DNA from: VGBV01 sp963780395
GTDB lineage: Bacteria > Actinomycetota > Thermoleophilia > Solirubrobacterales > 70-9
Reading direction: 5' to 3'
Assembly (NCBI GenBank): GCA_963780395.1
Contig: CAWABY010000015.1
Coordinates: forward strand, 124,001-188,000
DNA length: 64,000 nucleotides
Shown piece by piece: positions 24,540 to 32,635 of the stretch (position 1 is the first letter of the stretch; each line of letters starts with the position of its first letter). The notes beneath the pieces are model-generated. The model saw nothing but the letters and a program-made list of their open reading frames with translations, made no database searches and was not told where the DNA came from. Both the position numbers and the translations under genes were made by a program.

Positions 24540-26041
24540 TTCAGGTGCTCCTATGGCTCCCGATCGCCGCGGCGCTGCTCGCCTGCCTGGCGCCGAAGCG
24601 GATCGCGCCATGGGTCGCCACGGCGGGCGCACTCGGCACCCTGGTCCTGGCGGCGCTGCTTGTCTTCGACTTCGACTCGAGCGTCGCGGGAATCCAGCAC
24701 GCCGTGGACGAGGCCTGGATCCCGGACCTGGGCGTTCGCTACTCGCTCGGGGTCGACGGGATCAGCCTGTTCCTGGTGCTGCTGACCGCGGTCGCATGGT
24801 TCGCCGCCACGGCGTGGTCGGCGATCCGTATGCCGGAGCGCGCCAAGCCCTACTTCCTGATGCTCGGCATCGCCGAGACCGCAACGCTCGGCGCCTTCCT
24901 CGCGCAGGACCTGCTGCTGTTCGTCCTCTTCTTCGATCTGATGCTGATCCCGTTCTACTTTCTGTTCGGGAGCTGGGGCTCCGCGCATCCTGGCCGCGAT
25001 TGGGAGCGGAAGATCAGCCCCACTCCGGCGACGATCAAGATGGTCGTCTACACCCTCGTCGGCTCGCTGCTGATGCTGGCGGGAGCGATCGCCGCCGGCG
25101 TGATCGCGGGGGAAGGCGGCACCCCCGTCTTCTCGATGGCCGAGCTGAGGGCGAACCCCCTCGACTACGACAGCCAGATCTGGATCTTCTGCTTCTTTGC
25201 CGCGGCTTTCCTGGTGAAGATGCCGGCCTTCCTCGTACACGGCTGGATGCCCGACGCCTACCGGGTGGCGCCGCTGGCGGTGCTTGCCGTGTTCGCCTCC
25301 GTGCTCTCCAAGGTCGCGGCCTACGGCTTCCTGCGGGTCGTGCTGCCGATCTTCCCCGATGCCACGATCGAGCTGCAGGAGGTGATGCTGGTCATCGCAC
25401 TCGCCTCGATCCTCTACGGCTCCGTGATGGCCTTCACCCAGAACAGCGCCCGGCTCGTGGCGGGCTACTCCTCGGTCGCCCAGCTCGGCTTCATCACGCT
25501 CGGCATCTTCGCCCTGCGCCCCGATGGGGCCGACGGCGCCGTGCTGCAGATGGTCAACCACGGCCTCGTGATCGTGCCGCTGATGCTGATCTTCGTCGTC
25601 CTCGCCGAGCGGGCCGGTACCGACGACATCACCCGGATGGGCGGGATCGCCTTCCGCGCGCCCGTGATGGCGACCCTGTTCTTGGTCGTGACGATGGCGC
25701 TGCTGGCGATGCCCGGCTCCTCCAACTTCATCGGCGAGTTCTTCATCCTCAACGGCGTCTTCCAGGAGAAGGTGGTATTCGCCTTGGTCGCCTCGATCGC
25801 GATCGCGATGGCCGCCTACTACGCGCTGCGCCTGTTCCAGCACGCGATGCACAACCGCAAGCCGGACGGAGTGGAGTCGAAGGAGATCGGCTTGCGCGAG
25901 GGCGCGATCGTCGGCGCCCTGGTCGCCTGCATCGTGGCGCTGGCGCTCTATCCGCAGCTGATCCTGAAGCGCAGCGATGCTTCGGTGCAAACGACCGTCA
26001 GCGCGGTCGAAGAGTCCCGCGACGAGCTCGCCCGCAAATGA
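24536..26041 (+). CDS. nuoM: NADH-quinone oxidoreductase subunit M
   Basis: Antiporter-like proton-pumping subunit, 501 residues. RYSLGVDGISLFLVLL near residue 70, the buried Lys in FLVKMPAFLVHGWMPDAY, and the helix LSKVAAYGFLRVVLP are typical. ATG start at 24536 inside the nuoL stop; its own stop overlaps the nuoN start. Confidence 0.96.
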   Translation: MIQVLLWLPIAAALLACLAPKRIAPWVATAGALGTLVLAALLVFDFDSSVAGIQHAVDEAWIPDLGVRYSLGVDGISLFLVLLTAVAWFAATAWSAIRMPERAKPYFLMLGIAETATLGAFLAQDLLLFVLFFDLMLIPFYFLFGSWGSAHPGRDWERKISPTPATIKMVVYTLVGSLLMLAGAIAAGVIAGEGGTPVFSMAELRANPLDYDSQIWIFCFFAAAFLVKMPAFLVHGWMPDAYRVAPLAVLAVFASVLSKVAAYGFLRVVLPIFPDATIELQEVMLVIALASILYGSVMAFTQNSARLVAGYSSVAQLGFITLGIFALRPDGADGAVLQMVNHGLVIVPLMLIFVVLAERAGTDDITRMGGIAFRAPVMATLFLVVTMALLAMPGSSNFIGEFFILNGVFQEKVVFALVASIAIAMAAYYALRLFQHAMHNRKPDGVESKEIGLREGAIVGALVACIVALALYPQLILKRSDASVQTTVSAVEESRDELARK

Positions 26042-27538
26042 ACTTCCAGGCCCCCGACATCGACTACGCCGGGCTCTCGCCCGTGATCGCGCTGACCGCC
26101 GGCATCTGCGTCGTGTTGCTGGTCGGGCTCTTCCGGCTGCCGCGCTGGGTGATGCCGACGAAGACCCTCGGCATCCTGGGGATCACGGCCGGGCTCTGCA
26201 TCTGGCAGTGGGGCGAGAACACCGATCTGGTCGAGGGGGCGCTGCGGCTTGACGACCTGGCGCTGGCCGCGGCTCTGATCGCGATCCTGGCGGCGTCGGT
26301 GGCCCAGGTGCTGGCGATGCGCGAGCCCGCCGCCGAGGACGCCGGGCAGGGGGCCTTCGGGGCGCTGCTGCTGGGCTCGGTGCTGGGGATGGTGATCATC
26401 TCGCAGGCCCAGAACCTGGTCAGCTTCTTCATCGGGCTCGAGCTGCTCTCGATCCCGCTGTACGTGATGTGCGCCTCGGCGATCCGCAGGGAGCATTCTC
26501 TGGAGTCGGGCCTGAAGTACCTGGTGATCGGCTCGGTCGGCTCGGCGACGCTGCTGTACGGGTTCGCGCTGCTCTACGGCGCCTCGGGCTCGACCGACTT
26601 CAATGCGATCGCCGACTCGCTCGGCTCCGGCGGCCAGGCCGACGACTCGCTGGTCCTGATCGGGACCGCAATGGTCGCCGTGGGCCTCGCATTCAAGCTC
26701 TCGCTGGCTCCGTTCCACCAGTGGACGCCCGACGTCTACCAGGGAGCCCCGACCCCGGTCACCGCCTTCATGGCGGTCGCCACCAAGGCCGCGGCCTTCG
26801 TGGCGCTGGCGCGGTTGTTCGAGGTCGCCCTGGGGCCCGTCTCGGGCGACTGGCAGGCGGCGCTGGCGGCGCTGGCCGTGATCTCGATCGTCGTCGGAAA
26901 CGTCGGCGCCCTCGGCCAGGACTCGCTGAAGCGGCTGCTGGGCTACTCGGGCATCGCCCAGGCCGGCTACATGCTGGCCGGGATCGTGGTCGCCACCCAG
27001 ACCGGCCTCGAGGCCCTGGTCTTCTATCTCGCCGCCTATTGCCTCATGAACCTCGCCGTGTTCGTGGCGATCACGATCCGCGAGCGCGAGACGGGAGAGG
27101 GCGACGACATCGGCGCGCTGAACGGAATCGGCAAGTCGAAGCCCTGGGTCGCCTGGCCGCTGACGATCGGGGTGCTGGCGCTGGCGGGGCTGCCGGGGAC
27201 CTCGGGCTTCATCGGCAAGCTGTTCCTGATCGAGGCCACCGTCGAGGCCGACTACACCTGGCTTGGGGTCGCGATCGTGATCGGGACGATGGTCTCGCTC
27301 GCCTACTACCTGCGCGTGCTGGCGGCCGTCTGGATGCGGCCGGAGGGCCCGCCCGTGCAGCAGCCCCTGCCGGCGATCGCCGGCGGGGCTCCGGAGCCGC
27401 TGGGCGCCAGCCGCTGCGCGCTCGTGGTCGGAGCCGGGGTCCTCTGCGCCGCTGCGACGGTCGCCTTCGGGGTCGTACCCCGACCCCCTGGTGGACTGGG
27501 CCACGAACGCGGCCGAGTCCCTGACCACCTCGCTCTAG
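26038..27538 (+). CDS. nuoN: NADH-quinone oxidoreductase subunit N, apparent frameshift near its C-terminus
   Basis: Antiporter-like subunit of complex I, 499 residues when corrected. Conserved: LVSFFIGLELLSIPLYV (Glu of the first half), AFKLSLAPFHQWTPDVYQG (buried Lys and His), and the Lys in DSLKRLLGYSGIAQAGYM. At 27472-27476 the sequence reads GTCGTA. Dropping one base gives GVYPDPLVDWATNAAESL and a stop at 27538, the normal NuoN ending. As written, the frame runs on to 27603 with an Arg/Pro-rich tail that does not look coding and crosses a terminator-like hairpin. The damage affects only about 20 residues and could be a consensus error. Confidence 0.9.
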
Positions 27539-27550
27539 TCCCAATCGATC

Positions 27551-27591
27551 GGGGGGTGCCGCGGCGCGCTGACTCGGCTCCGCGCCTCCCC
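27551..27591 (+). terminator. candidate terminator of the nuo operon
   Basis: A GC-rich hairpin: GGGG plus GGCGCG (27563-27568) pair with CGCGCC (27581-27586) plus CCCC, around a 12-base loop and with an unpaired bulge. It begins 13 bp after the corrected nuoN stop. No T-run follows. Confidence 0.35.
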
Positions 27592-27675
27592 ATGCGCCGA
27601 TAAGGCGGGCGGACTCAAGGACTCAGGCGTGCCGCCGATACCTCAATAACTCCCGAAAAGGACGGGTGAGGCATC

Positions 27676-28923
27676 GTGCGCAGGCGACATCACAGGGACA
27701 GCAGCTCGAATGGAGCGACTCTCCGTGCCGGACGGGTCCTGGCGTCGAGCGCACGACTCGCGCTGGCGCTGTCTGCGGTCCTCCTCCTTGTGCCCGCGGC
27801 GAGCGGGGCCGCCCGCAAGAGCGCCGAAGGGACATTCGTCCAGACGACGACCTTCCGGATGAGCGAGCCCGACGAGAAGCGGCGCGGCGCGGTGGTCTGC
27901 CCGGGCGGCAAGACCGTCACCCCGCTCGGCGGCGGCATGACCACGAGTCCGGAGCCCGGGCCCGACGGCGAGGGCGTCTACCCGCACTCCTACGAGCGCC
28001 TCGGCGCGCAGCGGGGCTTCCACGTGACCCCGGTCCTCTACGACCCCAGTCCGGCCCACACGACGCCGCGCGACGTCACCCTGCAGGTCGTCTGCGGGCC
28101 GAAGTCGAGTCACATCGCGCCGATTCGCAACACCGTCTACGTGGATCCGGGCGAGACGAAGACGGCGGAGGCGACGTGTCCCGGCAAGCGCCGTCTCTTC
28201 AGCGGGGGCTTCCAGCGAACGAACTTCGTCACTCGAGGCGGCAACTACGTGACCGGGTCGCGCGCGATCTCGGATAAGACCTGGCAGGTCACCGGCAGCG
28301 CCTTCGGCAAGTTCGGCGGTGAGCTGACGGCGATCGCGTACTGCCGATCGAGCGGCAAGTCGCTCGTCACCGAGGTCTCGGGCACGGCCACGGTCGCCTC
28401 CGAGGAGTACGGGACGGCGACGACGACGACTTGTCCCGGCCAGCGCCAGCTGGTCGCCGGTGGCTTCCAGAGCTTCCCGTCGGGATCGAGCTTCCTCACC
28501 GACGGCCGCATCAACCCCGACGGGACCTGGTCGGCTGCCGGCTTCAACGCCTTCGGCCCGTCCGCCGTCGTGACCGCCTACGGGTACTGCCATCGCCCCT
28601 CCTTCCCCAAGGCGGGCAAGGCGCCCAACCCCCACCGCTCGGCGAAGGCGCCGCCGGCCCTGCAGCGGGCCGAGAAGGCCGCGATCTCCGAGCGGGCGCT
28701 CCACGACGGCTGCTACCCCGGCCCCGCCAAGCTGGCCAGCGGAATCAGGTCCAGGACCGGGCTGCGGACGGGCGTTGCCCCGGCCCAGGGCGGGGTCAAG
28801 CATCACGGCAAGGTCTACGTGCTGAGCCGGGGCGCGTCGTGCCACCTCTCGCGGCTGGCGATGCTGAAGCAGGGCCGGGTGTTCACGATCAACTCGGGAA
28901 CGGGCGTGGTCACGGTTAAGTGA
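27676..28923 (+). CDS. secreted protein with repeated CPG-GGF modules
   Basis: A 415-residue exported protein of unknown function. The signal peptide (hydrophobic LALALSAVLLLVPAASGAA, cleavage near residue 46) follows a basic start. Three similar modules of roughly 90-110 residues follow. Each begins with CPG (CPGGKTVTPLGGGM, CPGKRRLFSGGFQ, CPGQRQLVAGGFQ) and ends in a strand closing with Cys (LQVVC, AIAYC, AYGYC), so the paired Cys probably form one disulfide per module. A basic linker and a C-terminal domain with two more Cys follow. GTG start at 27676. It is a stand-alone gene. Confidence 0.8.
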   Translation: MRRRHHRDSSSNGATLRAGRVLASSARLALALSAVLLLVPAASGAARKSAEGTFVQTTTFRMSEPDEKRRGAVVCPGGKTVTPLGGGMTTSPEPGPDGEGVYPHSYERLGAQRGFHVTPVLYDPSPAHTTPRDVTLQVVCGPKSSHIAPIRNTVYVDPGETKTAEATCPGKRRLFSGGFQRTNFVTRGGNYVTGSRAISDKTWQVTGSAFGKFGGELTAIAYCRSSGKSLVTEVSGTATVASEEYGTATTTTCPGQRQLVAGGFQSFPSGSSFLTDGRINPDGTWSAAGFNAFGPSAVVTAYGYCHRPSFPKAGKAPNPHRSAKAPPALQRAEKAAISERALHDGCYPGPAKLASGIRSRTGLRTGVAPAQGGVKHHGKVYVLSRGASCHLSRLAMLKQGRVFTINSGTGVVTVK

Positions 28924-28950
28924 CCGGGGCCTCTGCGCGAGGATGCTCGC

Positions 28951-29871
28951 GTGGGGGTCCTGCTGACAGTCGCCGTGATCGCTCTCGCCGCCGCCGCCGG
29001 CGTCGCCGCCGAGCTGCGCTGGCGCGATCGCGCGGGGGCGGCCGCGCGCGCCGGGCTGAGCGCCTCGCTGTACACGCTGGTCCCCTTCGTCATCTTCTTC
29101 AATCTCGCTCGCCTGGAGATAGACGTCGACGTCGGCGGCGGCATCCTGATCGGCTACGTCGCCCTTGCGACGGCATCGGTGCTCGCCTGGGGGGCCGGGC
29201 GCCTGATGAATCTGCCGCCCGCCTCCCACGGGGCGCTGATCGTCTGCGTGCTGGTCGCCAATACCGGCTACCTGGGCTATCCGCTCTGCGCCTCGCTCCT
29301 CGGCTTCGACTCGCTCGGCCAGGCGATCGCCTACGACATCCTGGTCAGCGCCCCCGCGCTGCTGCTGGTGGGCTTCGCGGTCGGCGCCGCCTTCGGCGAC
29401 CGCGCCGGGGAGGGGCCCCGGGAGCGCGTGATCGCCTTCTTCACCCGCAACCCGCCGCTGTACGCGGCGATTGCGGCGCTGCTCGCGCCGGACGCGCTCG
29501 CGCCCGATTCCCTGGTGGACGCCTCGCGGGTCGCCGTTATCGCCCTGCTGCCGATCGGCTTCTTCGCGGTCGGCGCGATCCTCGCCGAGGAGGCGGAGGA
29601 GGGCTACCTGACCGTTGGCTCACCGCTCCGGCCGCCGGTCTCGGTCGCGATCGCGCTGCGCTTGCTGGTGGCGCCCGGGCTGCTGCTGCTGCTGTCGCTG
29701 CCGCTGATCGACCTACCCGGCCCCTACCTGCTGCTGGCGGCGATGCCGTGCGGGGTCAACACCCTGCTCGTGGCCCACGTCTATGGCCTCGACCTGCGAC
29801 TCGCGGCCCAGGCCGTGGCGTGGTCAACAACGATCGTCGTCATGGCCGCCCTGGCCAGTCTCGCGTTCTAG
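28951..29871 (+). CDS. AEC-family (auxin efflux carrier-like) transporter
   Basis: A 306-residue membrane protein with about ten helices in two five-helix halves. NTGYLGYPLCASLLG in helix 4 matches the conserved N-x-G-x-x-G-x-P of AEC permeases, and AMPCGVNTLLVAHVYG is the equivalent in the second half. Members carry organic acids or other anions; the substrate here is unknown. GTG start at 28951, 27 bp after the secreted protein. Confidence 0.85.
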   Translation: MGVLLTVAVIALAAAAGVAAELRWRDRAGAAARAGLSASLYTLVPFVIFFNLARLEIDVDVGGGILIGYVALATASVLAWGAGRLMNLPPASHGALIVCVLVANTGYLGYPLCASLLGFDSLGQAIAYDILVSAPALLLVGFAVGAAFGDRAGEGPRERVIAFFTRNPPLYAAIAALLAPDALAPDSLVDASRVAVIALLPIGFFAVGAILAEEAEEGYLTVGSPLRPPVSVAIALRLLVAPGLLLLLSLPLIDLPGPYLLLAAMPCGVNTLLVAHVYGLDLRLAAQAVAWSTTIVVMAALASLAF

Positions 29872-29917
29872 GGAAGGCGCGTCCGGAGTCTCTGCCAGCG
29901 CCGGGGCGGGCACTACG

Positions 29918-31537
29918 ATGGCACGCCCGATGCGCTATCCGGTCGAGCAATTCAGCGATGAGGAGGTGAGGCTGCTCACTCCTCACGTCACCAACCTCGA
30001 CCGCCCGGTGTTCGCGCTTGTCAACCTGCCCGAGACCGTGAAGGGAGCGCTGTTCGCTCGCTACTCGCGCTACCCCGGGACGCTGCGCCGGCTCTACCTG
30101 GAGGAGTTCGCCTCCGAGATGCCGGAAGGCGGCCGGCCGTTCGAGGGCGAGGAGGGCGAGCGGGCCGCCGGGCTGTACGAGCGGGTCTTCCTCGGCTACG
30201 GCGACGACTCGATCGCCCAGGTCGGCGGGGCGCACCTGGCCTGCGAGTGGGTCTCCAACATCCTCACCAAGCTGCTGCAGCGCGGCCGCCTGGCCGCCTA
30301 CCTCGAGCAGTCCACCCGCTACCTCGCCTACGACACCCCGATGCCCGATTCCGCCGGCGGCGGCTACCGCTACTACCGCGACGAGCAGCTTGGTGCCCCC
30401 TACGCGGCCGCGATGGACGAGCTGTTCGCGATCTACTCGCGCTCGCTGGAGACCGTCACCGCCTGGGCGGCCGAGCGTTGGCCGCGCGGGGACGACGAGC
30501 CCGAGCGGGCCTGGCAGAGCTCGATCACGGCCAAGGCGCTGGACCTGCTGCGCGGGCTGCTCCCCGCCGCGACCATGAGCCACGTCGGCATCTTCGCCTC
30601 GGGCCAGGCCTACGAGCAGCTGCTGTTGCGGATGATGGCCTCGCCGCTGCCCGAGGCGCGCGGGTTCGCGACGATGATCCTGGAGGAGCTGAAGAAGGTG
30701 ATGCCTAGCTTCGTGGCGCGGGTCGAGCGTCCCGACCGCGGCGGCGAGTGGATCGGCTACCTCGAGGCCCGCCGCGAGGCGACCGAGCGCTGGGTCAGCC
30801 GCCTGGGACTGGACGAGCCTGAGAGCTCTGACGCGCCCTCGGTCGAGCTGGTCGAGGTCGAGGGCGGTGAGGAGGAGCTGCTGGCCGCTTCGCTGTACGA
30901 GTCGGCCGCGGCGCCCGACCGCCAGATCCTGGACCGCGTCCGCGCCCTGCCCCCCGATGAGCGGGCCGACGTGATCGCTGAGCTCGCCGGCGAGCGCGCC
31001 AACCGCCGTCACCGGCCCGGACGGGGGTGGGAGGCGGTCCGCTACCGCTTCGAGATCGTCTCGGACTACGGCGGCTTCCGCGACCTGCAGCGCCACCGGA
31101 TGCTGACCTGCCAGTGGCAGGCCCTGTCACCGCACCTGGGCGCCGGCGTGCCGGAGGAGGTGCGCGAGGCGGGGGCGGGCGGAGACTACGAGCGCGCGCT
31201 CGAGACCTCGAGGGCGGAGTACGAGCGGCTGGAGGCCGCCGGGATGGCCGCCGCCGCGCCCTACGCGCTCTGCCTGGGCTACCGGATCCGCTACGTGCTC
31301 GACCTGAACGCTCGCGAGGCGATGCACCTGATCGAACTGCGCTCGGCGCGCGAGGGACACCCCACCTACCGCGCCGTCGCCCAGGCGATGCACGAGCGGA
31401 TCGCCGACGTGCACCCGGCGATCGCGGCGGCGATGGTCCACGTGGACGGCTCCCGCGAGCCGCGCCTGGAGCGGATCATGAGCGAGATCCGCACGCATCG
31501 CAAGCGCGTTGCGGTCGAGTCGACGCCCGGGCGCTAG
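29918..31537 (+). CDS. ThyX-like protein with two thymidylate synthase-type domains
   Basis: A 539-residue protein related to FAD-dependent thymidylate synthase ThyX (usually about 220-250 residues), with two ThyX-like halves. The first half has RGRLAAYLEQSTRY (around residue 125), matching RHRxxSxxxxSxRY except for Gly in place of His and Ala in place of the first Ser. The second has RHRMLTCQWQALSPHLG (about 390), keeping RHR and the last Ser. FAD and dUMP residues may thus be split between the domains. Whether it makes dTMP, or has a different role as in other long actinobacterial paralogues, is not known. ATG start at 29918. Confidence 0.75.
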   Translation: MARPMRYPVEQFSDEEVRLLTPHVTNLDRPVFALVNLPETVKGALFARYSRYPGTLRRLYLEEFASEMPEGGRPFEGEEGERAAGLYERVFLGYGDDSIAQVGGAHLACEWVSNILTKLLQRGRLAAYLEQSTRYLAYDTPMPDSAGGGYRYYRDEQLGAPYAAAMDELFAIYSRSLETVTAWAAERWPRGDDEPERAWQSSITAKALDLLRGLLPAATMSHVGIFASGQAYEQLLLRMMASPLPEARGFATMILEELKKVMPSFVARVERPDRGGEWIGYLEARREATERWVSRLGLDEPESSDAPSVELVEVEGGEEELLAASLYESAAAPDRQILDRVRALPPDERADVIAELAGERANRRHRPGRGWEAVRYRFEIVSDYGGFRDLQRHRMLTCQWQALSPHLGAGVPEEVREAGAGGDYERALETSRAEYERLEAAGMAAAAPYALCLGYRIRYVLDLNAREAMHLIELRSAREGHPTYRAVAQAMHERIADVHPAIAAAMVHVDGSREPRLERIMSEIRTHRKRVAVESTPGR

Positions 31538-31548
31538 GCTTGCCGGGC

Positions 31549-32292
31549 ATGAGGAGAGTTGCGGGGCGAATGCAGACCGTGGGCGCGGGCATGCTGGTGC
31601 TGTCCGTGACAATCGCGGCGCCGGCGCTGTCGGCGGCGCAGCAGGACGCCGGCGATCCGAGCTCCGAGCCGGCCGACCCGCCGCTGACGACCCCCGCACC
31701 CCCGGCCCCTCCGGACGAGGATGGCAACCCCGAGGCCGGCTCCCTGGATGGCGACGCGGAGACCCAGCAGGTGGTCGGCGCGGCCGCTGACGAGACCTCC
31801 GCCGCCGCGCCCAACGCGGCCCCGAAGAAGCTGGCGAAGGTCGCCGCGGTCAAGACCGTCTCGATCGGAGACAACTTCTACTCGCCCCGGACGATCTCGA
31901 TCAAGGTCGGCGACACGGTCACCTGGAGGAACGACGGCGCCGCCCCCCACTCCGCGACCGCAGACGGCGGCAGCTTCGACACCGGCGTCTTCAACGGCGG
32001 CCAGAGCCGCTCCGAGACCTTCAGCACCGCCGGCACGGTCCCCTACTTCTGCACCGTCCACGGACAGGCGCAGTCCGGCACCGTAGAGGTCCGCTCCTCC
32101 GGGGGCGGTGGCGGCGGCTCCGGCGGCTCGGGCGCCTCCTCATCCGGGACCAGCGAGGCCGACGCCGTCGCCTCATCGGGCGCCGCCGGCTCCAGCACGA
32201 GCCTGCCGGCCACCGGCTTCGGGGCGATCGTCCTCGCTGCCGTCGGGATGGCGCTGCTGGGCAGCGGTACGGCGCTGCGGCGCCGGCTCTAG
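31549..32292 (+). CDS. LPATG-anchored cupredoxin (plastocyanin-like)
   Basis: A 247-residue exported blue-copper-type protein. A signal peptide (residues 1-31) and an acidic Pro-rich linker precede a cupredoxin domain (about 100-185). Copper ligands are His134 (APHSATAD), Cys168 and His171 (YFCTVHG). The position where family members usually have the axial Met is Gln175, as in stellacyanins. A Gly/Ser linker then leads to a sorting signal: LPATG (219-223), a hydrophobic helix and terminal RRRL, so sortase should link it to the cell wall. It could carry electrons outside the membrane. ATG start, 11 bp after the ThyX-like gene. Confidence 0.88.
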   Translation: MRRVAGRMQTVGAGMLVLSVTIAAPALSAAQQDAGDPSSEPADPPLTTPAPPAPPDEDGNPEAGSLDGDAETQQVVGAAADETSAAAPNAAPKKLAKVAAVKTVSIGDNFYSPRTISIKVGDTVTWRNDGAAPHSATADGGSFDTGVFNGGQSRSETFSTAGTVPYFCTVHGQAQSGTVEVRSSGGGGGGSGGSGASSSGTSEADAVASSGAAGSSTSLPATGFGAIVLAAVGMALLGSGTALRRRL

Positions 32293-32296
32293 CGCG

Positions 32297-32635
32297 CTAC
32301 TTCTTCTTCTTTTTCTTCTTCTTGCACTTCGCGGCGGAGGATGCCTTCTTCTTCGCCTTCTTCTTCTTCTTGCACTTCTTGGCGGGCGGCGGTGGGGTGG
32401 CCGCGACCGGGCAGGTGCCGGCGCAGGTGCCCTCGAGCCGGAACGCGACGTCCGGGTTTGAGACGTTCGTCACGCATGCGTTCATCACCCCGAACGAGGT
32501 GCAGCCGGGCGCTGAACCCATGTCAACCGCTGCGTGGGCCGGATAGGTTTCAAGTATCCCGAGGAGGAGAGTGATGGCCGAGGCGAAAGCGAAACACGGC
32601 GAGGGGCACAGCGAGCTCGACGTCCTGCTCCACAC
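32297..32635 (-). CDS. small Lys/Cys-tailed protein, possibly secreted
   Basis: Up to 112 residues. From GTG 32635 it would have a signal-like segment (FAFASAITLLLGIL, then AHAAVD) but would overlap the 5' end of acs in antisense by 62 bases. From ATG 32521 it is 74 residues and has no signal. The middle holds CTSFGVMNACVTN and EGTCAGTCPV, and the last 35 residues are mostly Lys with Cys in a KKCKKKK pattern. Function unknown. It may be the remnant of a longer protein cut by the acs promoter region. Confidence 0.45.
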   Translation of the reverse strand: MWSRTSSSLCPSPCFAFASAITLLLGILETYPAHAAVDMGSAPGCTSFGVMNACVTNVSNPDVAFRLEGTCAGTCPVAATPPPPAKKCKKKKKAKKKASSAAKCKKKKKKKK

